Source of the DNA: Vibrio pomeroyi
Lineage (GTDB): Bacteria; Pseudomonadota; Gammaproteobacteria; Enterobacterales; Vibrionaceae
Direction of reading: 5' to 3'
DNA length: 64,000 bases
Assembly: GCA_041879425.1 (NCBI GenBank)
Contig: CP090854.1
Coordinates: 2,976,001-3,040,000 of the forward strand
The position numbers were made by a program, and so were the translations under genes. The notes under the pieces are model-generated. The model was not told the origin of the DNA. It saw only the letters and a list, made by a program, of their open reading frames with translations, and searched no databases. Of the stretch, positions 18,737 to 28,370 are shown in pieces (the stretch's first letter is position 1; the number at the start of each line of letters is the position of its first letter).

Positions 18737-19861
18737 CTACTCAGTTGTTACGTTTGAGAGTTCAGCACCTTGCTCAACCGCGATCACCGAATCACCATCA
18801 CGCACAAACCCTTGCCCCACAGTGATGATATCCACCCGTTGACCTAAACCCGTAAGCCACACCCCATCTTGTTCTGCCTTTACTAGCTGAATACCGACAA
18901 ATTTCACGATGGGTGAGTCATCGACTGAAACCAATGTTTTTACCCCAAGGTTGCCGGCCTCATCCAAAGCCAACATCGCAGGTGTGACTTTGATTGCGTC
19001 TCTTGTTTCTAGGTTGAGTTTCACTTCAGCGCTAACCCCTGCAGGTAATAGACCTTCAGAGTTATCGATTTCAATCTCGATTGGAAAAGTATTGGTTGAG
19101 GCCGAAGAAATTCGAGACACATAACGCAAGCGCCCTTCCGCCTCTTCTCTTCCTAGCAAGCGAACCAAAGCAGATTGATTGACTAGCAGATGTTGGATAT
19201 GGCGCTCACTGACATCAGCTTCAATCACCAGAGGATCAAGGTCAATCACGCCTGCGACTGGATCGCCAACACCAACGAAATCACCCAACTCAACCATCAA
19301 ATCCTGAACCACACCCGAAAAAGGCGAGGTAATTACAGTATTTTTTAAAGCCAACTCCGCATTGCGCATCATGGCCTTAGCTTCGGTTAAGGACGCCTCT
19401 GCGGTTGTATAAGCGATCTCACCTTGCAGACCTCTTTTCTTCAGTGACTGCGCCGCTTTGAACTCTTTCTGCTTCAAACGATACAGAGCCGATGCTCGCT
19501 CTAACTGTATTTCCAAATCACCTTTATCTATCTGAGCAATAGCCTGCCCTGCTTTAACCACATCGCCCTTCACAACGTTCAAGCGAACAATCTTTCCCGC
19601 AACTTCCGCCCCTAACCGAGCATGCCTGTCGGGTGCCGTGCGACCATATAAATCAATGGTTTTAAAGGTAGGTGATGAGGTGAATATTTGAAAGGAGACC
19701 TTGGCCAACGGAATTTCTGTCGCTTTTTTCTCTGGCGACTCTTCTGCTTGCCCCACTCCTAGGCCAAGCCAGATAGACAACAACATCACTAAAATCAGAG
19801 ACACTAGCCACGGCTGTTTCAGTTTCTGAAAAAGTGATGAGTTAGAAAATAGAGTGGGCAT
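18737..19861 (-). CDS. vexE: RND efflux periplasmic adaptor (VexE-like membrane fusion protein)
   Basis: The adaptor bridging the inner-membrane RND pump and the TolC channel. The 374-residue protein has an N-terminal anchor (about 18-38, with no lipobox cysteine), a lipoyl half-motif RLGAEVAGKIVRLNVVKGD (about 82-100), an alpha-helical hairpin (GDLEIQLERASALYRLKQ through LTEAKAMMRNAELAL), the second lipoyl half (NTVITSPFSGVVQDLMVELG), and beta-barrel and membrane-proximal domains. AAGGA lies 6 nt before the ATG. It is the first gene of a two-gene operon with vexF. The 373-bp upstream gap should hold the promoter; no regulator gene is adjacent. Confidence 0.88.
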   Translation of the reverse strand: MPTLFSNSSLFQKLKQPWLVSLILVMLLSIWLGLGVGQAEESPEKKATEIPLAKVSFQIFTSSPTFKTIDLYGRTAPDRHARLGAEVAGKIVRLNVVKGDVVKAGQAIAQIDKGDLEIQLERASALYRLKQKEFKAAQSLKKRGLQGEIAYTTAEASLTEAKAMMRNAELALKNTVITSPFSGVVQDLMVELGDFVGVGDPVAGVIDLDPLVIEADVSERHIQHLLVNQSALVRLLGREEAEGRLRYVSRISSASTNTFPIEIEIDNSEGLLPAGVSAEVKLNLETRDAIKVTPAMLALDEAGNLGVKTLVSVDDSPIVKFVGIQLVKAEQDGVWLTGLGQRVDIITVGQGFVRDGDSVIAVEQGAELSNVTTE

Positions 19862-20234
19862 AGCAAATCCTTTTGTCCGATGTGATTAAGACGCGCTAAA
19901 TGGCTTAACACTGTCATGTGCAACTTCCTGATACACATAGGTAACCTTAACAGACCAAAACCAAACGAAGTTGGACGCTATCGACAGTTTAAAAAATATG
20001 CCGTGTACTAAAAATGACAAAATAGAAGGTTGGAATGGTTTTAAAAGCAATGACTTAATGTGTCTTAGCAATTTTGAGGCTGCGTGAAAAACAAGAGCCT
20101 TGCTCGAATAGAGCTTTGTTATGAAGAGAAATTTGGGGATATAAAAACAAAAACACCGAACATAAGTTCGGCGTTTACAACCATCTTTGTAGCTTTCAGC
20201 TAAAGCTGTCTTTTAACTCTAGCTATCTTTCAAG
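19862..20234. promoter_or_regulatory. vexE/erpA intergenic region
   Basis: About 373 bp. The right-hand part (20144-20178) is the erpA terminator. The rest (19862-20140) is the upstream region of vexEF. A 61-codon frame there (19886-20071) lacks a ribosome-binding site and family features and is not called. I cannot assign a specific promoter. Confidence 0.4.
20144..20178 (-). terminator. erpA terminator
   Basis: On the minus strand AAACGCCGAAC pairs with GTTCGGTGTTT, followed by a U-rich tract. It lies about 57 nt after the erpA stop. Confidence 0.82.
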
Positions 20235-20576
20235 CTATACGCTGAATGATGCGCCACAGCCACATGTTGTTGTAGCGTTCGGGTTGTTCACAAAGAAGCG
20301 TGCGCCTTCTAGGCCTTCTGTGTAATCAACCATGCCACCCATAAGGTATTGTAGGCTCATTGGGTCAACAACCAACGTTACACCGCTGTTTACAATCGTA
20401 GTGTCGCCATCATTTACTTTTTCATCAAATGTGAAGCCGTATTGGAAACCACTACAACCACCACCTGTAATGTATACACGTAGTTTTAGTTCTGGGTTTT
20501 CTTCTTCAGCGATTAGCGTTTGTACGCGGGTAGCTGCTGCATCAGAAAAAGACAATGGGATATTTACTTCGCTCAC
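20235..20576 (-). CDS. erpA: Iron-sulfur cluster insertion protein ErpA
   Basis: An A-type carrier that delivers [4Fe-4S] clusters to targets such as IspG/IspH. The 113-residue protein has the three cluster-ligating cysteines Cys41 ([11 protein letters not shown]), Cys105 and Cys107 (CGCGASFSV), plus the family stretch [13 protein letters not shown]. The start is the GTG at 20576: it gives [15 protein letters not shown], which aligns with the E. coli N-terminus, and GAGAGG lies upstream; an ATG 33 nt earlier would add residues with no counterpart. It is divergent from hemL. A promoter overlapped by an IscR type-1-like operator lies upstream (20664-20696), so Fe-S-dependent repression is likely. 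Confidence 0.96.
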   Translation of the reverse strand: MSEVNIPLSFSDAAATRVQTLIAEEENPELKLRVYITGGGCSGFQYGFTFDEKVNDGDTTIVNSGVTLVVDPMSLQYLMGGMVDYTEGLEGARFFVNNPNATTTCGCGASFSV

Positions 20577-20663
20577 GACAACCTCTCTTACCTGTGTCAA
20601 AAACAACATGATACAAATCTAATTCGAGACCAGTGTTGTTGAGTATTTTCTTATATTCGGGTG

Positions 20664-20692
20664 ATTATCTAATACCTGACTGAAACGTTCAA
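20664..20692 (-). promoter_or_regulatory. erpA promoter (-35 TTGAAC, -10 GATAAT)
   Basis: On the minus strand TTGAAC (complement of 20687-20692), a 17-nt spacer and GATAAT (complement of 20664-20669) form a good sigma-70 promoter with a leader of roughly 80 nt to the erpA GTG. The IscR-like box covers the -35 and spacer. Confidence 0.7.
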
Positions 20693-20696
20693 GTAT
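20672..20696. promoter_or_regulatory. Candidate IscR type-1 operator at erpA
   Basis: A 25-bp sequence with left half ATACCTGACT, centre GAAAC and right half GTTCAAGTAT. By eye it fits the published E. coli type-1 IscR consensus (ATASYYGACT and its dyad partner) at all but two positions, both in the right half. It overlaps the erpA -35 and spacer, the position expected for repression by holo-IscR. Confidence 0.65.
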
Positions 20697-20872
20697 TCAC
20701 CACCGGATCCTTCCTTTTACTGCTGTAAACTCGTCAATATCTGGCAATTAAAACGTGTAACCACACAAAACAACCAGATTCGGGTGATTATCTGGGCGAA
20801 AGCATTCCTAGTTGGATTAGGGATAGGTACAATGCGTGGCAATTGGTCCGACAGTCAAAAGAGGATATATCA

Positions 20873-22168
20873 ATGACCAAATCAGCAGAGCTGTACGAAA
20901 AAGCACAGCAAACTATTCCTGGTGGCGTAAACTCTCCAGTTCGTGCATTCAATGGCGTAGGTGGTTCTCCAATCTTCGTTGAACGCGCTGATGGCCCACT
21001 TATTTTTGATGCTGATGGTAAAGCATATATCGATTACGTTGGCTCTTGGGGTCCAATGATCCTTGGTCACAACCACGTTGTTATCCGTGATGCGGTTATT
21101 GAAGCAGCTCAACGCGGCCTTAGCTTCGGCGCTCCAACCGAAACTGAAATCAAAATGGCCGAGCTTGTATCAGAGATGGTTCCATCAATGGAACAGCTAC
21201 GTATGGTTAGCTCAGGCACCGAAGCAACAATGAGTGCGATTCGTCTTGCTCGTGGCTTCACTGGTCGTGACAAAATTCTTAAGTTTGAAGGCTGTTACCA
21301 CGGCCACGCAGACAGCCTACTTGTAAAAGCAGGTTCTGGTGCGCTAACTCTAGGTCAACCTAGCTCTCCAGGCGTTCCAGCTGATTTTGCTAAGCACACG
21401 CTGACTGCAACCTTCAACAATCTAGATTCAGTACGTGAGCTATTCGCAGCGAATAAAGGCGAGATCTCTTGCATCATCGTTGAGCCAGTTGCGGGCAACA
21501 TGAACTGTATCCCACCAGTAGAAGGCTTCCACGAAGGTCTACGTGAAATCTGTGACCAAGAAGGTGCATTGCTGATCTTTGATGAAGTAATGACAGGTTT
21601 CCGCGTTGCTGAAGGCTGTGCGCAGGCTTACTACAACATCAAACCAGACCTAACGTGTCTTGGTAAAGTTATCGGCGGCGGTATGCCTGTGGGTGCTTTT
21701 GGTGGTCGTAAAGAAGTAATGCAATACATCGCACCAACTGGCCCAGTTTACCAAGCAGGTACGCTTTCTGGTAACCCTGTTGCAATGGCTGCTGGCTACG
21801 CATGTTTGAACCTTCTACGTGAAGAAGGCAACGAAAAGCGTCTAGCTTCAAAAACTAAGCAGCTAGCGAATGGCTTTAAGCAACTTGCTGACAAGCACGG
21901 TATCCCGATGCTAGTACACCAAGTTGGCGGTATGTTTGGTTTCTTCTTCACAAACCAAGAAACTGTAACGTGCTACGAAGATGTAACTAAGTGTGATGTA
22001 GAACGCTTCAAGCGCTTCTTCCACCTAATGTTGGATCACGGTGTTTACCTTGCTCCTTCAGCATTCGAAGCAAGCTTTACTTCTCTTGCTCATGGTTCAA
22101 AAGAGCTGGATGCGACACTAGAAGCCGCTGACCGTTCTCTTGCTATCATTGCTGCTGAAAGCAAATAA
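20873..22168 (+). CDS. hemL: Glutamate-1-semialdehyde 2,1-aminomutase
   Basis: HemL converts glutamate-1-semialdehyde to 5-aminolevulinate, the second committed step of C5 tetrapyrrole (haem) synthesis. It is a PLP enzyme of the class III aminotransferase fold, 431 residues. Lys265 in [15 protein letters not shown] is the PLP Schiff-base lysine; [16 protein letters not shown] binds the cofactor phosphate and DEVMTGFRV supplies the PLP-pyridine aspartate. The start is the ATG at 20873 ([12 protein letters not shown]), with GAGG about 8 nt upstream; an in-frame start at 20843 would add ten residues with no counterpart. Divergent from erpA, followed by a clear terminator. Confidence 0.97.
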   Translation: MTKSAELYEKAQQTIPGGVNSPVRAFNGVGGSPIFVERADGPLIFDADGKAYIDYVGSWGPMILGHNHVVIRDAVIEAAQRGLSFGAPTETEIKMAELVSEMVPSMEQLRMVSSGTEATMSAIRLARGFTGRDKILKFEGCYHGHADSLLVKAGSGALTLGQPSSPGVPADFAKHTLTATFNNLDSVRELFAANKGEISCIIVEPVAGNMNCIPPVEGFHEGLREICDQEGALLIFDEVMTGFRVAEGCAQAYYNIKPDLTCLGKVIGGGMPVGAFGGRKEVMQYIAPTGPVYQAGTLSGNPVAMAAGYACLNLLREEGNEKRLASKTKQLANGFKQLADKHGIPMLVHQVGGMFGFFFTNQETVTCYEDVTKCDVERFKRFFHLMLDHGVYLAPSAFEASFTSLAHGSKELDATLEAADRSLAIIAAESK

Positions 22169-22206
22169 TCGAAAGCACTTTATAAGTCGCTAACCGATTG
22201 AATTTA

Positions 22207-22231
22207 GGGCTGCATTAACGCAGCCCTTTTT
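22207..22231 (+). terminator. hemL terminator
   Basis: GGGCTGC, loop ATTAAC, GCAGCCC and a T-run, 38 nt after the hemL stop. Confidence 0.9.
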
Positions 22232-22309
22232 AATGCATCGACTAAATTAAACTCGAGTATTTCCGCTTAGATTACCCGTCAATCTGTTCGAAAATTTAAC
22301 GAAAAGCGT

Positions 22310-22435
22310 CTAACGTTCCCAGAAAAGGAAAACCAACAACATCAGTGTACCAAGGAACATTCTGAACCAAGGGATCTCTTTTTTTGTTTGCTGTTGTTCG
22401 TCTTGGCATTTCTTATCTTTATCACAGCATCCCAT
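22310..22435 (-). CDS. Small Cys-rich single-pass membrane protein (41 residues)
   Basis: A short gene of unknown function. The product begins MGCCDKDKKCQDEQQQ: a polar, charged head with three cysteines (positions 3, 4 and 10). The second half, IPWFRMFLGTLMLLVFLFWE, is one hydrophobic segment capped by aromatic and charged residues, so it should be an inner-membrane miniprotein with a short cytoplasmic or periplasmic tail. AGGAG lies about 9 nt before the ATG at 22435. It reads towards hemL and is divergent from the PerM-family gene, 76 bp away. The composition is far from random (amphipathic split, no rare codons), which supports it being real. The adjacent cysteines suggest metal or thiol chemistry, but nothing shows this directly. 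Confidence 0.65.
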   Translation of the reverse strand: MGCCDKDKKCQDEQQQTKKEIPWFRMFLGTLMLLVFLFWER

Positions 22436-22511
22436 AATCAAAACTCCTCATTGCTAACTCTCTGTTTTGCAGCCATTATAAACTCAGAACGCAAATATAG
22501 AGACCATTACC

Positions 22512-23597
22512 GTGTCAGAAAAAATCAAAATCAATTCCAGCCACTGGGTGATCATCATTGCCCTGCTTGCGGCGGCTTATGCTTGTTACCTGCTTATCGA
22601 ACCATACGTTAACTCGATTGTGATGGCCTTTATCATTTCACTTTTAATGTTCCCGATCCATGAGTGGCTTGAAAAGAAGATACCGAATAAAGAAAACGTG
22701 GTCTCCCTGCTTTCTTGTGTCATCTTAACCTTTATTATCGTTATCCCTTTGTTGGCGGTGTTTGCAGCTATTGTGCAGCAAGGTTCTCTGTTCTCTCAGA
22801 ACACCTACCAATGGGTAACACACGGCGGCATTCAAACTCTGTTCGAACACCCTTTGGTCGTGAAAGCCCTGTCGTTCGTGAACAACTATCTGCCTTTTGA
22901 CAATATTGAACCTCAAGCGATCGCGCAGAAGGTCGGTGAATTCGCGACAAGCTTTGGCTCGAAACTTGTTGGGATCAGTGCAAAAATCCTTGGTGATGCG
23001 ACCAACTTCTTGATGGACTTCTTCTTGATGTTGTTTGTTCTGTTCTTCTTGTTAAGAGATCACGACAAAATCATCAGTGTGGTTCGTCATATTCTTCCGC
23101 TATCTCGCAGCCAAGAAGACAAGCTCCTCACTGAGATTGAGCAAGTTTCTAAATCAGCCGTTATGGGCTCGTTCTTAACGGCGATTGCACAAGGTTTTGC
23201 CGGCGGCTTAGGTATGTGGATTGCAGGTTTCCCAGGACTCTTCTGGGGGACCATGATGGGCTTCGCCTCTTTCATCCCTGTTGTCGGTACAGCACTAATC
23301 TGGATCCCAGCGGCGACCTACTTATTCCTAACCGGTGATACTACGTGGGCCATTTTCCTAACGGTTTACTGTGTGGCGATCGTTGGCTCAATTGACAACC
23401 TTCTGCGTCCGCTGCTAATGCAAGGCAGCGCAGGCATGAACACCCTAATGATTTTCTTCTCCCTACTGGGTGGTATTCAACTGTTTGGCTTGATTGGTCT
23501 TATCTACGGCCCACTGATTTTTGCGATTACTATCGTCCTATTCAACATCTACGATGAAGAGTTTAAGGACTTTTTAAACCAGCAAGACAAGAGTTAA
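22512..23597 (+). CDS. PerM/AI-2E family membrane transporter
   Basis: A polytopic inner-membrane protein of the AI-2 exporter (PerM/TqsA) superfamily, 361 residues with about eight membrane segments: an N-terminal group (residues 14-80), a long cytoplasmic region (about 95-150), then the conserved C-terminal part with LFFLLRDHDKIISVVRHILPL, GSFLTAIAQGFAGGLGMWIAG and DNLLRPLLMQGSAGMNTLMIFFSLLGGIQLFGLIGLIYGPL, all family signatures. The start is a GTG at 22512 with only a weak GAGA upstream. Substrates differ among family members (autoinducer-2, Na+/H+, others), so none is assigned. It lies between hemL and rsmC and is probably monocistronic. Confidence 0.85.
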   Translation: MSEKIKINSSHWVIIIALLAAAYACYLLIEPYVNSIVMAFIISLLMFPIHEWLEKKIPNKENVVSLLSCVILTFIIVIPLLAVFAAIVQQGSLFSQNTYQWVTHGGIQTLFEHPLVVKALSFVNNYLPFDNIEPQAIAQKVGEFATSFGSKLVGISAKILGDATNFLMDFFLMLFVLFFLLRDHDKIISVVRHILPLSRSQEDKLLTEIEQVSKSAVMGSFLTAIAQGFAGGLGMWIAGFPGLFWGTMMGFASFIPVVGTALIWIPAATYLFLTGDTTWAIFLTVYCVAIVGSIDNLLRPLLMQGSAGMNTLMIFFSLLGGIQLFGLIGLIYGPLIFAITIVLFNIYDEEFKDFLNQQDKS

Positions 23598-23707
23598 ACC
23601 GCTCTTCAATCACTTACTTGCCGAACGAGTATTAAACACTTCAAGCTTTGGGCGGATTATGCGAAAATCCGCCCTCATTTTTTGCTAACGATTCAATAGA
23701 GTGTCCT

Positions 23708-24730
23708 ATGTCAGCTTATATTGCCCCAAGCCAGATTGCTGAGCGCCAACTTGCCTACTTTGAAGGCAAACATGTTTTAGTTGCCGGTGAGGCTGAAGAC
23801 TTATTCCCTGTTGAATTAGCCAAGCATTGTGAATCTGTCTCTGTGTTCACCTCTAATTACAGCTACTACCGTCAGCTTGAAGGTTATAGTAGCATCCAAC
23901 GTTTTTACGGTGCTGAGTTTACCGAAGAGACCAAAGCTGACTTAGTGATGCTCTACTGGCCAAAAGCCAAGGCAGAAGCTGAGTATTTGTTGGCAATGCT
24001 GTTTGCCAAGCTAGGTAAAGACACTGAGATTGTCGTTGTCGGTGAAAACCGCTCTGGCGTGAAAAGCATCGAGAAGATGTTTGCGCCTTACGGCAAGGTC
24101 GTAAAATACGATTCAGCGCGTCGCTGTTCTTTCTACTGGGGTCAATGCTTCGAGCAGCCACAAGCTTTCAACTTACAAGACTGGTTTAAAACCTACACGG
24201 TTAACATTGGTGAGCAATCACTTACTGTGAAAAGCCTTCCTGGCGTATTCAGCCACGGTGAGTTCGATGTGGGTAGTCAACTACTGCTGGATACTTTGCC
24301 AAAACTGAAAGGCAAAGTACTGGACTTTGGTTGTGGTGCAGGCGTGTTAGGCGCAGTAATGGCATCTCGTAACCCTGATATCGAACTAGAAATGTGCGAC
24401 ATCAGTGCATTTGCGGTAGCATCAAGCCAAGCAACACTCGAAGCGAATGGTTTAACAGGTAAAGTCTTCGCGTCAGATGTCTATTCTGATACAGCACAAG
24501 ACTACCAATTCATCATCAGTAACCCACCATTCCACTCTGGTTTAGACACCAGCTATAGCGCGACTGAGACCTTACTCGCGCAGGCACCTAAACATTTAAA
24601 GCGCTCTGGTGAGATGATTATTGTCGCGAACAGTTTCTTAAAGTACATCCCAATTATTGAGCAAGCGTTTGGAAAATGCGCGACTCTAAATAAGACCACC
24701 AAGTTCGCGATCTACCACGCAAGTAAGTAG
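23708..24730 (+). CDS. rsmC: 16S rRNA (guanine-N2)-methyltransferase RsmC
   Basis: RsmC methylates G1207 of 16S rRNA in the 30S subunit. The 340-residue protein (E. coli 343) consists of an inactive N-terminal methyltransferase-like domain and a C-terminal catalytic domain with the SAM-binding [16 protein letters not shown] (about 208-223) and the catalytic NPPFHSG motif (about 278-284). The ATG at 23708 is chosen over one 60 nt earlier because [15 protein letters not shown] matches the family start. A possible terminator hairpin follows, before chiS. Confidence 0.94.
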   Translation: MSAYIAPSQIAERQLAYFEGKHVLVAGEAEDLFPVELAKHCESVSVFTSNYSYYRQLEGYSSIQRFYGAEFTEETKADLVMLYWPKAKAEAEYLLAMLFAKLGKDTEIVVVGENRSGVKSIEKMFAPYGKVVKYDSARRCSFYWGQCFEQPQAFNLQDWFKTYTVNIGEQSLTVKSLPGVFSHGEFDVGSQLLLDTLPKLKGKVLDFGCGAGVLGAVMASRNPDIELEMCDISAFAVASSQATLEANGLTGKVFASDVYSDTAQDYQFIISNPPFHSGLDTSYSATETLLAQAPKHLKRSGEMIIVANSFLKYIPIIEQAFGKCATLNKTTKFAIYHASK

Positions 24731-24740
24731 CCTCTCTAGC

Positions 24741-24780
24741 ACAGCGCAGGGTCATTATCTGCGCTGTCTGTTCATATTTT
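24741..24780 (+). terminator. Possible rsmC terminator
   Basis: ACAGCGCAG (24741-24749) and CTGCGCTGT (24759-24767) form a perfect 9-bp stem around a nine-base loop, followed after a few bases by a T-rich stretch. Confidence 0.6.
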
Positions 24781-24946
24781 TATCAAAAGTCTATAAAAGT
24801 GAGCTTTTGCACACGCTTTAAATACCACTTACTTGTCAAAGTAAAAAAACTCGTTAATTTCGTTAAATTGGAAACCATTAATTCTATTCTCTGTACTTGT
24901 TTTCGCCCCTTTTAGCAGTACATCAAAGGAAAGTAGTACCCAATTT

Positions 24947-27900
24947 ATGTTTAGATTTTATCGTAAGCAGAAGTTTAAGCGCCTTCAAAATACCCTAATG
25001 CTGGCATTTCTTGTCCTCAGTATTACCCCAGTGACACTTATCGCGATATTTTTCCTTCAATCGCACAGTCAGGATCTTCAGGAACAAAGTACCTCACACC
25101 TTGTTTCAGTCCGTGATACTAAGCAACAGCAAATTGTCGATTACCTGCAAGCTCAAGAATCCCAAGTGATGGGCTTTGTTCGCTCAGAATTAGCCAATGC
25201 CAGTGGCGGTCGATTCTATGGTTTGATCAATGCCTTCCAGCGACTTGGTCTAGATATTGACGAAGCACGCAGTAATGCGCAGCAACGCTACATTCAAGGA
25301 TCGGGCGATCAAATCAAAACATCGATTCTTCCTGAGTCGAGTAGCTACATTGGCAGTGAGCGTTATCGCCTACTGCACAAGCGCTACCATAACGCTTACC
25401 TAGAGCTGCTTAAACGCTCCGATTTTGACGATATTCTATTGGTTGATATCAACGGTAACGTTGCTTACTCCGTCTTTAAAAATGACGATTACGGCACTAA
25501 CTTACTAACTGGTAAGTACAAAGACTCAAACCTAGGTGTTACCTTTCAACGACTAGCTAAAGATGTCACCGACCGACGTAAATCCAATGAAGATTACACA
25601 CCAGTTATTGTGTCGGACTTTAAAGACGAGAACGGTAAACAGACGGCATGGCTAGGTGCACCTATCGTACAGCAGGGCTATCTGCACAGTTATGCGATGT
25701 TCAGACTGCCGATCAATGGCATCACCAAACTGATTGCCGATCTAAACAAGAGCTCTAACATTCAAACGCTTCTTGTAGGTAGTGACCACTTACCTCGTAG
25801 CCTTGCGCACTCTCAAGAGTCGATTAACTTAAGCCTAGACGTGGTTGATAAAGCACTTGCGGGCGAAACAGCCGTAGGCACATTTGATAACACTCTAGAT
25901 CAGGCGATTATCGCGGCCTATACACCAATTGAACTCAAGTATGCGACTTGGGCTCTCGTTGTCGAGCTTCCAGAAAAAGAAGCATTTGCCCGTATTCATC
26001 AGTTAGAAAAAATCTTCGTGATCGTGATGCTAACGGCGATCATTCTGGTGGTTGTCGCATCGCATTACCTCTCTAACTTCATCACCTCACCGCTGCTTAA
26101 ATTGACATGGGCAGCCGAAAAAGTATCAGCCGGAGATCTGGATGAGACGATGATCAATACCGAGCGTAAAGATGAAATCGGTCGCTTGGCAGTCAGCTTT
26201 GAACGAATGCAGCGCTCTATTCGTGAAAAGATGCAACTCATCAAAAGCCAAAATGATGAACTTGAAGACAACCTCAAAACAATCCAGAAGCAAAACGAAG
26301 AGTTACAGCTGGCTAACAAACTCAAAGATGAGTTCTTAGCGACCACCTCTCATGAATTGAGAACTCCACTGCATGGCATGGTTGGTATTGCAGAAGCACT
26401 GATATCCGGCGCGAATGGTCCTATTCCGGCTAACCAGAAGTACCAGTTAGATATCATCATCAATAGTGGTCAGCGATTAGCTACGCTGGTTGATGACTTG
26501 CTTGATTACCACAAGATGCGTTACGGCAGCTTAGATATTAAGAAATCTGCGGTTGATCTGTCAGCTGCCACCAGCTTGGTGCTTGAGTTATCTCATCACC
26601 TGCTAGGTAACAAACCAATCCGTATTATTAACCAAGTCCCAAGCGATCTAGGGCTGGTCTCATCCGATCCTCAACGACTTGAGCAAGTGATGTATAACTT
26701 GGTCGGTAATGCCATCAAGTACACATCCGAAGGTAAGATTGTTATCTCAGCAAGCGTTATCGACGACAACATTCGCGTGCAAGTGGTCGATACAGGCCAA
26801 GGCATCCCAGCAGAGTACCTTGAGCACATCTTTGAACCGCTGATTCAAGCAGGACAAGATGCGAGTAACTATCGCCAAGGTGCAGGGCTTGGGTTATCAA
26901 TCAGTCGCCAGCTAATCGAGCTAATGGGAGGCTCGCTGTACGTAAGTAGCCAACCGATGCTTGGTACCACATTCAGCTTTACTCTGCCTTTGGCTACAGA
27001 AGAAGAGCTAAAGAACTACAACGAATCAGGCAGCTACTCGCACTTCCAAGCACCTGATTTGATTGATAACGCCCAGCAAGAGAACAGTGTAATCAGTGAG
27101 AACCCTGACGGTCCACTCTTAGTTATCGCTGATGACGAACCCGTGAACCTGCGAGTATTGGACAGCTTCTTGAAATTAGAAGGCTACCGAGTACGCACAG
27201 CCTGTGATGGCCCTGAAACCATTGAATTGATTGAGAAAGAGAAGCCAGAACTGCTTCTACTCGACATCATGATGCCGGGCATGAGTGGCTATCAAGTGTG
27301 TGAATCGCTGCGTAAGCAATATGACCACGCACAGTTGCCAATCATCATGCTGACGGCACTCAACCAAGCAGAAGACCGTGTTCGAGGTTTCGAAGCGGGT
27401 GCCAATGATTATTTATCTAAGCCGTTCAACAAACAGGAACTGGCTGCGCGAATCACGGCTCACTTATCAGCAAGTAAAGCCGAACAAAGACGCCTTGAGA
27501 ATGACCAACTGCAACTTGAGCTCAAACACAGAGCCATGGTTGAAGCTAACCTGCTAGAAACTCAAGGACGTTTGCTAGAACAGTTAGAGTCGGCTCCAGA
27601 AGCCATCATCTGTATTCGTGATGATCAGCGTATTCGCTTTGCCAATGAAGCGGCAGCGAAGCTATTTAGACGTGGGCAAGAACAACTTAAGCGCTCCATG
27701 GCCGATGAGATCATCGCACCTAAGTACCTTAAGGTGGAACAGGCGCACTATTGTGGTGATATCGACATCTATATTGACGACACCCGTCAGCGCATACCAA
27801 GTGACATCCTTAAGCTGCCAGAAGGTTCTGGGCTCGACACCATGTACATCTTCAATGTTGGTGGTGGCGTTAACTCAAACCGTATCAATAACCTTGAGAC

Positions 27901-28336
27901 GGCCGTTGAAGCGCTTTCTAGCTATGCCTTTGAAGGTGACAAGGATAAGCTGCAACAACTCAAAGAGCTAGGTGGTGAGTTTACGCGTCTTGCTGATAAG
28001 GCAACCGGCGAAGGTAAAAACAAACAAGAGTTGATGCGTGAAGTCCTAGTGGATGCCATGACCAACGCCATTATCTACTGGGAATCTGTTACCGGTGAGA
28101 CCAAGTTTGCTTTCGCAGAAAAGAGTGGCTTGTGGCGAGTCTACTTAGACCGTAGTACCCTGCAAACTAGAACGCTAGACAAATACCTACGCGTAGAAAC
28201 TCTACCGAAAACACCTCGCTGGCGAACGGTACTGAGCTCTATCGAATTCATTCTTGAGCACTGTAAAGAACAAACACCAGAAAGAACTCATATCGAGATG
28301 CTAAGAGATAAACTGCAGAAACTACTGACCAGCTAA
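24947..28336 (+). CDS. chiS: Chitin-responsive hybrid sensor histidine kinase/transcription factor ChiS
   Basis: ChiS senses chitin oligosaccharides together with the periplasmic protein CBP and activates the chitobiose operon; in V. cholerae it binds DNA directly from the membrane. The 1129 residues comprise TM1 (about 19-37), a periplasmic sensor domain (about 40-350), TM2 (355-371), HAMP (372-425), a coiled coil, HisKA with His469 (TTSHELRTPLHGM), HATPase with N588, DTGQG (615-619) and GAGLGLS (645-651), a receiver domain with Asp773 (LLDIMMPG) and Lys825, a PAS-like segment (about 870-960), and a C-terminal domain (about 975-1129) corresponding to the reported DNA-binding region. Length and His469 match V. 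cholerae ChiS as I recall it. The target operon starts 710 bp downstream. Confidence 0.95.
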   Translation: MFRFYRKQKFKRLQNTLMLAFLVLSITPVTLIAIFFLQSHSQDLQEQSTSHLVSVRDTKQQQIVDYLQAQESQVMGFVRSELANASGGRFYGLINAFQRLGLDIDEARSNAQQRYIQGSGDQIKTSILPESSSYIGSERYRLLHKRYHNAYLELLKRSDFDDILLVDINGNVAYSVFKNDDYGTNLLTGKYKDSNLGVTFQRLAKDVTDRRKSNEDYTPVIVSDFKDENGKQTAWLGAPIVQQGYLHSYAMFRLPINGITKLIADLNKSSNIQTLLVGSDHLPRSLAHSQESINLSLDVVDKALAGETAVGTFDNTLDQAIIAAYTPIELKYATWALVVELPEKEAFARIHQLEKIFVIVMLTAIILVVVASHYLSNFITSPLLKLTWAAEKVSAGDLDETMINTERKDEIGRLAVSFERMQRSIREKMQLIKSQNDELEDNLKTIQKQNEELQLANKLKDEFLATTSHELRTPLHGMVGIAEALISGANGPIPANQKYQLDIIINSGQRLATLVDDLLDYHKMRYGSLDIKKSAVDLSAATSLVLELSHHLLGNKPIRIINQVPSDLGLVSSDPQRLEQVMYNLVGNAIKYTSEGKIVISASVIDDNIRVQVVDTGQGIPAEYLEHIFEPLIQAGQDASNYRQGAGLGLSISRQLIELMGGSLYVSSQPMLGTTFSFTLPLATEEELKNYNESGSYSHFQAPDLIDNAQQENSVISENPDGPLLVIADDEPVNLRVLDSFLKLEGYRVRTACDGPETIELIEKEKPELLLLDIMMPGMSGYQVCESLRKQYDHAQLPIIMLTALNQAEDRVRGFEAGANDYLSKPFNKQELAARITAHLSASKAEQRRLENDQLQLELKHRAMVEANLLETQGRLLEQLESAPEAIICIRDDQRIRFANEAAAKLFRRGQEQLKRSMADEIIAPKYLKVEQAHYCGDIDIYIDDTRQRIPSDILKLPEGSGLDTMYIFNVGGGVNSNRINNLETAVEALSSYAFEGDKDKLQQLKELGGEFTRLADKATGEGKNKQELMREVLVDAMTNAIIYWESVTGETKFAFAEKSGLWRVYLDRSTLQTRTLDKYLRVETLPKTPRWRTVLSSIEFILEHCKEQTPERTHIEMLRDKLQKLLTS

Positions 28337-28370
28337 CCCTGAAGTAATATCACGATACTGTAAATAATGG

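Noticed and set aside
19886..20071. 61-codon minus-strand frame upstream of vexE
   Set aside because: No ribosome-binding site, hydrophobic but without pattern, and it occupies the expected promoter region.
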